The position numbers and the translations under genes are program-made. DNA of 64,000 nucleotides from a virus. The notes beneath the pieces are model-generated. The model was given only the letters and a program-made list of their open reading frames with translations. It made no database searches and was not told the origin of the DNA. The stretch is taken from positions 1-64,000 of the IMG/VR virus record IMGVR_UViG_3300047494_000104, one strand, 5' to 3'. Shown here piece by piece: positions 57,242 to 64,000 of the stretch (the first letter of the stretch is position 1; every line of letters starts with the position of its first letter).

Positions 57242-57468
57242 CCATCGAACTGAATAACAGTACTCGCGCCGAAGTCATGCCAAGCGTGAGAAATAGCCTA
57301 CTGATCACGCAGGTCCGGGACCTTATCAGCTACAAACCTGGTTCCGAGCCTCAAGCGCATCCTCACTCGGTAATCCTTGAAAAAGAAGCGGCCCACAAAC
57401 TGATGACCTTCCTTCAGCAGGTATTTTCCGAGGAAGTTGCCGTCACGATCGAGGGAGAGGGCAAATGA
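57238..57468 (+). CDS. Hypothetical 76-aa protein with duplicated tail
   Basis: Starts MTIELNNSTRAEVMPSVRNS and ends EEVAVTIEGEGK. The SMC-like protein just upstream ends DEVAVTIEGDGK. The tail codons also contain GAGGGAG, the ribosome binding site of the next gene. ATGA overlaps at both ends. Confidence 0.6.
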   Translation: MTIELNNSTRAEVMPSVRNSLLITQVRDLISYKPGSEPQAHPHSVILEKEAAHKLMTFLQQVFSEEVAVTIEGEGK

Positions 57469-57812
57469 GCAAATCCAAAAGGCTGGCGGAAAAGAAAGCT
57501 CGAGCGGAAATTAAAAAGGAATTCCTTGAGAAAATCATGATCACTGCCTCGAATGCCGTCGACGATTTCGACATATTGGGCTTAGAACGTCCTTACGCTT
57601 GCGTGAGCCATTCCTGCGGCAAAAGAGCAATCGTGTTTAGTATATCGCGCGGAGGCGACGAGTGCGGGTACCACGAATTTACTGCGGGAGACTTCCTGAA
57701 AGATGTGGGCCAATTCGTAGATAGTGAAGACAAGATATTAGCAAAAAGGTGGGCCTCCTTCGCAAAACAACTAAGAAAATCGGCCGCTGAAATTGAATCT
57801 TTCCTTCCGTGA
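57465..57812 (+). CDS. Hypothetical 115-aa protein
   Basis: Basic helical start (KRLAEKKARAEIKKEFLEK), then a Cys-bearing segment (CVSHSCGKRAIVFSISRG) and an acidic helical end. No family recognised. Confidence 0.6.
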   Translation: MSKSKRLAEKKARAEIKKEFLEKIMITASNAVDDFDILGLERPYACVSHSCGKRAIVFSISRGGDECGYHEFTAGDFLKDVGQFVDSEDKILAKRWASFAKQLRKSAAEIESFLP

Positions 57813-58627
57813 ACCAGATCATCAAAGGCATGTCCGAAGAGACATACTCGAGCCGCAACGATTACGTGCGCTCCTCGCTGCTGAAGAAGGTGCTGACCGA
57901 GCCTCTTTCCACGGTGAAGTGCATCATCGATGGCACGATCAAGTTTCAGTCCGACGCGATGAAGATGGGAACCGCTTTTCACGCCTTGATGCTCGAGGGC
58001 AAGAGGGATTACGTCGTCAAGCCGGAAGAATATGGCTACGGCCACAAGTGGACCCGGCGCGCGAAATATTGCGCCGACTGGGAGGACAAACAAACGCTTC
58101 CAGTCGTCAGCGCGCGAGAAGTGGAAAGTCTCGAGGGAATGGTTAAAGCGGTCCACGCCCATCCTGACCTGAAGCCCTACCTCAACGGCCAGTGCGAGCT
58201 GTCCATTTTCGTCGACAAGATCGCCAAGCTGAAGTGCCGAATCGATCTGCTGCCCCGGGATCCAGATGCGCCCGTGATCGACTTCAAAAAGACTCGGAGC
58301 GCCGACCCCGTCGAGTTTACGAAGCAGCTCTTCGACATGAAATACTACCTCTCGGCGGCCATGTATTTGGACATCTTGCGGGCCGTGGACATCGTGCGCC
58401 GCGAGTTCTGGTTCGTCGCGATCGAGGAACATTTCCCCTACAACATTTGGATCTGCAAGATGGTTGACCGCCCGATCGGCTTTCTCGATGCCGGTCGGCG
58501 TGAGTACAAAGCCGCCTATCACACGCTGATGCGCGCGATGCAGACCAACGAATGGCCAACTTACAGGACGTCAGAACCCGAAGAGCACATGACGGCCTGG
58601 ATGCAAAGTGCTCTCGAAAACCAATAA
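57809..58627 (+). CDS. PD-(D/E)XK exonuclease, RecE-like
   Basis: A 272-aa protein. MKMGTAFHALMLEGKR gives the conserved His helix, LKCRIDLLP the first acidic residue, APVIDFKKTRSADP the D-x-K core, then KQLFDMKYYLSAAMY the Gln/Tyr helix. Matches RecE/lambda-exonuclease-type 5'-3' exonucleases of phage recombination systems. The recT/bet partner was not recognised; the annealing role could fall to the P-loop ATPase. GTG start overlaps the upstream stop. Confidence 0.8.
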   Translation: MNQIIKGMSEETYSSRNDYVRSSLLKKVLTEPLSTVKCIIDGTIKFQSDAMKMGTAFHALMLEGKRDYVVKPEEYGYGHKWTRRAKYCADWEDKQTLPVVSAREVESLEGMVKAVHAHPDLKPYLNGQCELSIFVDKIAKLKCRIDLLPRDPDAPVIDFKKTRSADPVEFTKQLFDMKYYLSAAMYLDILRAVDIVRREFWFVAIEEHFPYNIWICKMVDRPIGFLDAGRREYKAAYHTLMRAMQTNEWPTYRTSEPEEHMTAWMQSALENQ

Positions 58628-58634
58628 ATAACCT

Positions 58635-58823
58635 ATGAACGAAACCCTACTCCCAACCAACGAAAAAGAGCGCAAAGAACTATCATTCCTGCTCACCCTA
58701 GTTTTCACCGGCATTTACATCTTCAAGCGCGGCGGCGATATGACTCCGATCGATGTGGTGCGTAACGCCCGCTCGTGCGCCGTTGAAGTTACCGCTTTCT
58801 CTAAGGATCTCGACCTGAATTAA
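58635..58823 (+). CDS. Hypothetical 62-aa protein
   Basis: One hydrophobic stretch (LSFLLTLVFTGIYIF, residues 16-30), then MTPIDVVRNARSCAVEVTAF. No family recognised. Confidence 0.5.
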   Translation: MNETLLPTNEKERKELSFLLTLVFTGIYIFKRGGDMTPIDVVRNARSCAVEVTAFSKDLDLN

Positions 58824-58824
58824 T

Positions 58825-59112
58825 ATGAACATCCCAACCGAAATCACCAAACACATCGAAGAACAAGCCGAAGTAAAGGCCAAGAAACGTGCGCTCGAGG
58901 CAACCAAGATCCTGGCCGAAGAGGTCACGGCCCGCGGCGACCTCAACGTGCCGGCGCCCAACGGTGGCGTAATCACGATTAACGGCGTGTGGCTCGAGCA
59001 GCTTCAAGCCTCGATCATCAATTCTTCCCGCGACCACTTTCAGAAGATCGAGCTCGATGCGTTTCTGGAGCAGGCTGACGCCGCCCTCGCCGGGCTGAAG
59101 CCGAAGAAGTAA
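58825..59112 (+). CDS. Hypothetical 95-aa helical protein
   Basis: Starts MNIPTEITKHIEEQAEVKAK; helices flank a short beta segment (GGVITINGVWLEQLQASIIN). No family recognised. Confidence 0.6.
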   Translation: MNIPTEITKHIEEQAEVKAKKRALEATKILAEEVTARGDLNVPAPNGGVITINGVWLEQLQASIINSSRDHFQKIELDAFLEQADAALAGLKPKK

Positions 59113-59138
59113 GTATCACTATCAACAAAGGAACCAAC

Positions 59139-59759
59139 ATGCCCACTATCCCCGAAAACTATAAGCCCACCACGAAGCCCTGCTCGCAACAACTCCGGTA
59201 TCAATTCAACGACGCCGAGCTGCTGGAGCGCGGCAAGAAACTTGCCGAGACCAACCACAAGCTGGCCGAGATCAAGAACGACAAAGCCCGCGTCGTGAAG
59301 GACTACTCCGCTAAGGAATCGGCCGTCACCGCCGAGGCCGTCAGCCTTTCCGGCATGGTCAGCACCGGCTACGAGGTCCGCGAGATCGCCTGCACCGCGA
59401 CCATGGACACGCCGAAGATCGGCCAGAAGCGCATCACGCGCGACGATACCGGCGAGGAAGTCGAGATCCAGCCGATGACGCCGTCGGAGAACAACGAAGC
59501 TCAGGACGCGCGCGCCAAGGCCGAGTACGACCTGAAGAACCCGGTGCTGGATCTCGAAGAGCCGAAGAGCGACGAGCAGCACACCGCCGAGGCCAACGAG
59601 AAGCACGATCCGGAGAACACGTTGCCGGAGAAGGACGACGAGCCCAAGGAAGGCGAGGGCGAAACCCTTTCCGAAGAAGAGCAGGCTGAGCTCACGGGCG
59701 CCAAGCCGGACAAAAAGAAGAAGGGCAAGAAGTCCACGTCTCCTGGCGACGATTTCTAA
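59139..59759 (+). CDS. Conserved phage protein with acidic tail
   Basis: A 206-aa protein. The N-terminal half has a coiled coil (LLERGKKLAETNHKLAEIKN) and GYEVREIACTATMDTPKIGQ, a pattern seen in uncharacterised phage proteins of replication regions. The second half is Glu/Lys-rich and disordered. CAAAGGAACCAAC precedes the ATG. Confidence 0.6.
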   Translation: MPTIPENYKPTTKPCSQQLRYQFNDAELLERGKKLAETNHKLAEIKNDKARVVKDYSAKESAVTAEAVSLSGMVSTGYEVREIACTATMDTPKIGQKRITRDDTGEEVEIQPMTPSENNEAQDARAKAEYDLKNPVLDLEEPKSDEQHTAEANEKHDPENTLPEKDDEPKEGEGETLSEEEQAELTGAKPDKKKKGKKSTSPGDDF

Positions 59760-59765
59760 TCAACC

Positions 59766-59876
59766 GTGAGACTCTTCCTCGTAATCCTGGCCGCGATTGT
59801 TGGAGTGGAGGGGATCGTCCATCTGGCGCTCGATCTCTGGTTCCTCTTCAATCACGTCTCGATAACCATCAAATAA
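59766..59876 (+). CDS. 36-aa membrane microprotein
   Basis: GTG-started ORF: MRLFLVILAAIVGVEGIVHL and LDLWFLFNHVSITIK. One transmembrane helix. Plausible but short. Confidence 0.45.
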   Translation: MRLFLVILAAIVGVEGIVHLALDLWFLFNHVSITIK

Positions 59877-59967
59877 TTTGCGGCTCCGCTGGCTAAAACG
59901 TCCGGCCTCTTGTGAGGCATGGTCGGTTCCGAATATCAAATAAGGAACTTGGCGGATCAACCGTAAA

Positions 59968-60001
59968 CGTAGTCGGTCGGATTGGTGTTTGGCCGACTAC
60001 G
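59968..60001. other. Stem-loop upstream of the RusA-like gene
   Basis: CGTAGTCGG / CCGACTACG, 9-bp stem with a 16-nt loop, in the 140-bp gap (59877-60017) before the RusA-like gene. No U-tract follows. Confidence 0.5.
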
Positions 60002-60017
60002 AATCACTTTCAAAAAT

Positions 60018-60476
60018 ATGAGCGTAATGATCAAATTCACGCTTCCCATCACCCCTCAGACGATGCAGAGCGAAAACCGCATTCGTCACATTCCGGCAAA
60101 GGGAGGTAAACCTGCGATCAGCCTCATATTCTCCACGGCGAAGAAGAAACAATATCTGATGGATATTGCCATGCTGGCTAAGCCCCACGCGCCCCGCGAA
60201 CCATGGCTTGGCCCAATCCATCTCGAGATCCTATTCGTGCTGCCCAGGCCCAAGTACGCGATGGCAAAGAGCTATGACGACGGGCTCATCTGGGCCCCGG
60301 TCAATCCGGATGAGGATAATCTGTCAAAATCATCGGTCGACGGTCTATCGAAGGCCGGGTTTTGGAAAAACGACGCGCAGATCGTGCGCAAAAAGATCCG
60401 CAAATGCTTCGCCGAAAAGACCGGAATGGCGCGCTTCGAGATCGCGATCGAGGAATTGGGAGGGCCGCTGTTGTGA
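60018..60476 (+). CDS. rusA: RusA-like Holliday junction resolvase
   Basis: A 152-aa protein (starts MSVMIKFTLPITP) with FVLPRPKYAM, then PDEDNLSKSSVDGLSKAGFW and KNDAQIVRKKIRKCF. This matches the RusA core PDxDNLxKxxxDxLxxxGxxxDDxQV. The second Asp pair is ND here. Cuts Holliday junctions in phage recombination. ATG 60027 is an alternative start. Confidence 0.8.
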   Translation: MSVMIKFTLPITPQTMQSENRIRHIPAKGGKPAISLIFSTAKKKQYLMDIAMLAKPHAPREPWLGPIHLEILFVLPRPKYAMAKSYDDGLIWAPVNPDEDNLSKSSVDGLSKAGFWKNDAQIVRKKIRKCFAEKTGMARFEIAIEELGGPLL

Positions 60477-60643
60477 AAGTGCGCCTCATCAAAAAGCTTC
60501 CCGGTCTCAGCCAGCACGTCAAAGAAGGCGAAGAGCTGACTGCAACCAAATGTACGCACGTTAAGGGCTGCTTCAATCTTTTTAGGGACCACGTTCCCGT
60601 CGAATGGTGCGTGCCGGCCGAATACCTCGAGGAGATCAAGTGA
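60473..60643 (+). CDS. Hypothetical 56-aa protein
   Basis: GTG start overlapping the RusA stop (MKVRLIKKLPGLSQHVKEGE). Beta-rich with Cys (CTHVKGCFN). No family recognised. Confidence 0.55.
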   Translation: MKVRLIKKLPGLSQHVKEGEELTATKCTHVKGCFNLFRDHVPVEWCVPAEYLEEIK

Positions 60644-60888
60644 CGCCAGCGCAACGGCAAACCAACAGCGCGCTCAAATGGCTGAAGGAATCCGTGAAAG
60701 ATGCCTCGTCGATTGCGAAGTTGATCGAGGAATTCTTGGCTTCTCCAGCCTCGGCTGATATGCCTGCGAGCTCAGCTGCCGCAATCGAAGGATTCGCTGT
60801 CGCTCTTCGCAAATCAGCGAAACGCTGCGCCTACCACGGCTTAGGCATGAGCGTCCAAGAACTTTTACCACTCAAACCAAAGGAATAA
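60640..60888 (+). CDS. Hypothetical 82-aa protein
   Basis: GTG start overlapping the upstream stop (MTPAQRQTNSALKWLKESVK). Helical. No family recognised. Confidence 0.55.
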   Translation: MTPAQRQTNSALKWLKESVKDASSIAKLIEEFLASPASADMPASSAAAIEGFAVALRKSAKRCAYHGLGMSVQELLPLKPKE

Positions 60889-60889
60889 T

Positions 60890-61144
60890 ATGAAACTCAC
60901 TCCCACTGAGGTCGTCGCCTTAATAAATGAAATTGAATCAATGCGGGACGATCTGACGCAGGCCGAGGAAAAACTTCTGAGGTCGCAGGGCTGGGAGTAT
61001 AAGACATCTCCTATCGATTGCTGCTGGTATTGGTACAAAGCGATCGACGGCGTTCTTCATGCCGCCGACTCACACATCGCTCTTCGCTGGGCAATACGGG
61101 AATTTCAGGACTCGCACCAAGAACTGTACGACGAGGTAAATTGA
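60890..61144 (+). CDS. Hypothetical 84-aa protein
   Basis: Starts MKLTPTEVVALINEIESMRD; helical hairpin then Trp/Tyr-rich stretch (DCCWYWYKAIDGVL). No family recognised. Confidence 0.55.
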   Translation: MKLTPTEVVALINEIESMRDDLTQAEEKLLRSQGWEYKTSPIDCCWYWYKAIDGVLHAADSHIALRWAIREFQDSHQELYDEVN

Positions 61145-61145
61145 G

Positions 61146-61652
61146 ATGACTCTCCTGCTCACATTTAAGACGTCGGTCGTCTGCTGCGCGCGCTGCCAGC
61201 AGGATCATCTTGATCTGGAATTCCGAGAGCTCAATAACCCTGGGGAGATCAAGGCATCGCACTGGGCATTGTGTCCAACGAATGGCCAGCCGATCTTGCT
61301 GCGCATTTCCAAGGATGGAGCCAGGCGCGTGAATATACCCAAATCTGATCCGCGTATCGGCGCCGCGTTCGATCGCTTCTGGAATGCCTATCCCCGAAAG
61401 ATAGCCAAGCCTCACGCATTCAGTTCGTTCACCTCGGATATGGTGGACAAGATCGAAGACATCCTCGAAGCGATTCGGATCCAGCGCACATTGCCGGCTT
61501 GGACTAAAGACGGCGGCCAGTTCATTCCACATCCCGCTACGTGGTTGCGCGCCCGCCGATGGGAAGATCAAATGCATGTTGCCAATCCGCCGTCCCGCCA
61601 ACTTCGCACCGCTCCAGGCCAATCCGTGGCCGACATCAGGAACCGCAAATGA
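61146..61652 (+). CDS. Replication initiator/helicase-loader-like protein
   Basis: A 168-aa protein. A Cys pair near the N-terminus (CCARCQ) may bind zinc. The C-terminal part, FDRFWNAYPRKIAKPHAFSS followed by GGQFIPHPATWLRARRWED, fits the FxxFWxxYPRKxxKxxA...IPxPxTWLxxxRW module of phage replication proteins (lambda O/DnaT-like loaders). Directly precedes dnaB with ATGA overlap, which fits a loader. Confidence 0.7.
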   Translation: MTLLLTFKTSVVCCARCQQDHLDLEFRELNNPGEIKASHWALCPTNGQPILLRISKDGARRVNIPKSDPRIGAAFDRFWNAYPRKIAKPHAFSSFTSDMVDKIEDILEAIRIQRTLPAWTKDGGQFIPHPATWLRARRWEDQMHVANPPSRQLRTAPGQSVADIRNRK

Positions 61653-62950
61653 GCGAAGAAGAGCTCATGCCCCAGGCGCTTTACAGCGCCGAAGCCGAAA
61701 GGGCCGTGCTCGGCTGTATGTTGGCGCAACCTGGAGAAGTAATCGTAGAAGTGGTGGAGCATCTCATTAAGGACGACTTTTTCGTACCGGCCCATCAAGA
61801 GGTTTATGCCGTGCTTCGCGACATGGATTCGGCGAAACAGCCCATCGATGTTATGACCGTGCATCAGTTGCTCACGGATCGAAAGCTCGAAAAAGAGGTC
61901 GGATCCCCGGGTATTCTGGCGGAATTGCTCACCGGCTTCGCCACGCATCTCAATGTCGGCTCCTACATCAAGATCGTTAAGGACAAGAGCGTTCTTCGGG
62001 AGCTGCAACGCGTCTGCACCTTAATCGTTCGGGATATTGTCGACATGCCCGATTCAGTTGCATCGGTGCTCGATCGCGCGGAGAGCCGGATCATGGCGAT
62101 TACCAATCCGCGCGGTGACTCACAGATCATGGACGCGCGGGCCGCGTGCCAAGATTTCAGACGCTATCTCGAGGAAGTAGAGAAGGGCGAAACCGTTCCT
62201 TTGCTGCCCACCAAAATCAAACCGATCGATGATCTGATAGGAGGATTACCATGTCCCGCTTACTTCGTAATTGCCGGCCCCCCTGGTGGTGGAAAATCCG
62301 CCATGATGATGACCCTACAGGAGAACTGGTCAAGCGACGGAATCGGAGTTGGAATCTTCAGCCTCGAGATGACGATGCGAAAGCTAATGCAGCGCCGGGT
62401 TGCTCGCGTCGCCCGCATGAACAGCCGGCTCATGAATTGGCCTTTGGACGAGATCGCAAAGCTCGAGGTCGAGAACGCTTTGGGCCACATTGAATCAACA
62501 CCCTTTTGGATAGATCCCACCAGCAACCTCGCGCCGTCTGATCTACGATCGCGCACTCTGAAGATGGTTCAGATGGGCGCCAAGGTGATCATTCTCGATT
62601 ACGTGCAACTGCTTCGCGGATCCAGCGACCGCGACCGTCGTGTCGACCAGCTCACCGAAGCATCGCGCATGATCTCCGTCATTCAAAAAGAGCTTGGTGT
62701 GCTCTTTATTGGATTAGCCCAAATCACGCGCGATGCCCAAAAAAAGGGCGATTACAAAACATTCGATCTCGCCGATTGCGCCGCGATTGCCAACGACGCG
62801 CGCGGGATTCTATTTCTTGAGCAGGACGACAGCGTTTCCGGAGCCCAAGACCATGACATTCCTCTTATCGGCCGCTTTGCCAAGATGTCGGACGGCCCGG
62901 CCGGAGACGTTCGCCTTTCATTCAACAAACTCACTCAACAAATATCGTGA
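61649..62950 (+). CDS. dnaB: Replicative DNA helicase (DnaB family)
   Basis: A 433-aa hexameric helicase: N-terminal DnaB domain (SAEAERAVLGCMLAQPG, FFVPAHQEVYAV), RecA-like C-domain with Walker A AGPPGGGKS near 205, FSLEMTMRKL, Walker B VIILDYVQLLR and the Arg-finger region LGVLFIGLAQ. Unwinds the phage replication fork. ATGA overlap with the loader-like gene. Confidence 0.93.
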   Translation: MSEEELMPQALYSAEAERAVLGCMLAQPGEVIVEVVEHLIKDDFFVPAHQEVYAVLRDMDSAKQPIDVMTVHQLLTDRKLEKEVGSPGILAELLTGFATHLNVGSYIKIVKDKSVLRELQRVCTLIVRDIVDMPDSVASVLDRAESRIMAITNPRGDSQIMDARAACQDFRRYLEEVEKGETVPLLPTKIKPIDDLIGGLPCPAYFVIAGPPGGGKSAMMMTLQENWSSDGIGVGIFSLEMTMRKLMQRRVARVARMNSRLMNWPLDEIAKLEVENALGHIESTPFWIDPTSNLAPSDLRSRTLKMVQMGAKVIILDYVQLLRGSSDRDRRVDQLTEASRMISVIQKELGVLFIGLAQITRDAQKKGDYKTFDLADCAAIANDARGILFLEQDDSVSGAQDHDIPLIGRFAKMSDGPAGDVRLSFNKLTQQIS

Positions 62951-63594
62951 TTATCTGGGACAAAATTATGAGCTACATCAACGAATACGCCTACGGGCAG
63001 GTCGGCAACAGCACGGCGCGCAAAAAGCTTCTCACAGGCAAGGTAGAGATCCACATAGAAGGCAGATGGGTTCCTGTGACCAAAGCGGCCGCTAAAACCT
63101 TTATCGATGCCGCTCCCCCCGAAGATCCAGGCGAACCGCCGCCCCTGGCTGAAACTCCGTCCGTAAACAAGAAGCGAAAGAAGGTCAATGCTGCCGAGTT
63201 TGATAACGGTGGCGACATTCCTCCGGCCGATGAAGAGGCGCCCAAAATCGATATGGCGGCTGTTCGCCGGCGCCAACAGGCTGACGTGGAGCGCGCCATG
63301 CAGGAGCAGTTGAAGGGCAAAAAACTTCAGCCGCCAGCGCCCGCGAAGAAGGGAAAGGGGAAAAAGGCCAAGGTTGAGCCTGAGCACGAAGAGGAGCCGG
63401 AACAAATCGCGCCTACTTATGCCGGCGATCCAGAATTCTTCCTGTCGCAAATGGAGGAACTGCTTCAGCGGCTCGACCAAGTCCAATTCTCCAGCGCCAG
63501 CGGGTATCGTGACCTGCAACAGATTCGCGGCGATATGCGTGACTGTATTGCTGCGTTCCGAGGGGACGACCAGCCTGATGGGGCCGTGGAATAA
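62947..63594 (+). CDS. Hypothetical protein downstream of dnaB
   Basis: A 215-aa protein (GTG 62947; ATG 62968 alternative). Starts with a short strand region, then a Lys/Glu/Pro-rich linker (QLKGKKLQPPAPAKKGKGKK) and a helical C-terminus (FFLSQMEELLQRLDQVQF). No family recognised; may help at the fork. Confidence 0.55.
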   Translation: MIIWDKIMSYINEYAYGQVGNSTARKKLLTGKVEIHIEGRWVPVTKAAAKTFIDAAPPEDPGEPPPLAETPSVNKKRKKVNAAEFDNGGDIPPADEEAPKIDMAAVRRRQQADVERAMQEQLKGKKLQPPAPAKKGKGKKAKVEPEHEEEPEQIAPTYAGDPEFFLSQMEELLQRLDQVQFSSASGYRDLQQIRGDMRDCIAAFRGDDQPDGAVE

Positions 63595-63831
63595 ATGGCC
63601 ACACTTCACCATGGGGATCCTTTCGCGAGCGATAGGAAGGATTATTACATCGAGTTCGACGACACTGGAGCAAATAGGCGCAAGCCTCACTCGACGCGCG
63701 TCGTGAGCGAATATCCCTTGGTCACAATCGATATCGACGAATCCGGAGAACCTATCGGCGTATCTGTTCGACAACCCATTTGCAAGCCTGAACCCATGAC
63801 AGAGATCTCCCAAATCACGAGGGTAGAATGA
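63595..63831 (+). CDS. DUF2283-like small protein
   Basis: A 78-aa protein with YPLVTIDIDESGEPIGVSVR, matching the DUF2283 style (VxIDIDxxGxxxGVEV). Starts directly after the upstream stop. Weak but plausible. Confidence 0.5.
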   Translation: MATLHHGDPFASDRKDYYIEFDDTGANRRKPHSTRVVSEYPLVTIDIDESGEPIGVSVRQPICKPEPMTEISQITRVE

Positions 63832-64000
63832 AGAGAGGCGCTCCCTGCAAAGACAGCCTTCACGCACGGCTCGCCAAGTTGAAGGTGAAGGGCGAGCTGA
63901 CGCTAACCAACGAGAACCAGCGTAATCGTGCGCTCAAATATGCTAGGCATAACAGAATGCTTCTCGTGACTCGAACCTTGGCTAACGGCAAAATACTCGT
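63828..64000 (+). CDS. Hypothetical protein, cut by window end
   Basis: ATG 63828 overlaps the upstream stop (ATGA). Starts MKRGAPCKDSLHARLAKLKV; basic and helical, open to the window edge (at least 57 residues). No function can be given. Confidence 0.6.
   Translation, partial: MKRGAPCKDSLHARLAKLKVKGELTLTNENQRNRALKYARHNRMLLVTRTLANGKIL

Noticed and set aside
59912-60109. 65-aa plus-strand ORF before the RusA-like gene
   Set aside because: GTG start without ribosome binding site, spans the 59968-60001 stem-loop and overlaps the RusA-like gene in another frame; composition looks random.

Overview
The window is part of a tailed double-stranded DNA phage genome (Caudoviricetes), probably a siphovirus, or a prophage. 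It has a complete lambda-type packaging and head module: TerS-like protein, GpA-type terminase, lambda-type portal, protease fused to scaffold, and an HK97-fold capsid protein. It also has a long tape measure with no sheath or baseplate set, a lysis-like cassette, and a full replication and recombination arm. The DNA is moderately GC-rich. Genes are packed with ATGA or GTGA stop/start overlaps, and genes that open a block carry a stereotyped AAAGGAAC-type Shine-Dalgarno. No integrase is visible. The host cannot be named; lipoproteins and a heptosyltransferase-like GT9 gene suggest a Gram-negative host. Neither genome end is recognisable, and the last gene is cut at the right edge.

Layout. (1) 87-6365, rightward: DUF4326 protein, beta-class adenine methyltransferase, TerS-like protein, a glycosyltransferase-like protein, small genes and TerL. 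(2) 25627-6286, leftward: two HTH/LmbU-like regulators, a tandem family of small Cys-rich proteins, a self-contained cassette with its own terminator (21151-22441), a long accessory operon, a DnaN sliding clamp, a DUF3150-like protein, a recombination-region protein (WSEKA motif), a 0.5-kb degenerate pentanucleotide array, a MoxR ATPase with its VWA partner, a DNA methyltransferase, an RMF/CrpP-like microprotein, and a Gly-Ser-Asp repeat protein. (3) 25628-26108: a gene-free divergent region rich in stem-loops. (4) 26109-53132, rightward: RNase H, a CAT-anticodon tRNA with initiator features, head, tail, fibre and lysis genes, with a GIY-YIG endonuclease inserted after the capsid gene. (5) 53143-64000, rightward: GT9 glycosyltransferase, RHH regulator, P-loop ATPase, SMC/Rad50-like ATPase, RecE-like nuclease, RusA resolvase, replication initiator or helicase loader, and DnaB helicase.

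How it works together. DnaB, its loader, DnaN, RNase H, RusA and the nuclease/ATPase set would support replication and recombination using a host polymerase. The two methyltransferases probably modify DNA. MoxR and VWA form a chaperone pair. The structural module builds the particle, and holin-like, coiled-coil, lipoprotein and glycosidase/DPBB genes look like the exit cassette.

Most unusual features: a 12-bp palindrome CATTACGTAATG repeated exactly six times (plus one variant), at or just upstream of five gene starts and inside two genes; five adjacent paralogous Cys-rich mini-proteins with a sixth copy far downstream; the pentamer array; three consecutive Lys-rich glycine-zipper proteins between portal and protease; and TTGACA placed 13-15 nt before six late start codons. 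All calls come from reading the sequence; no database search was possible.
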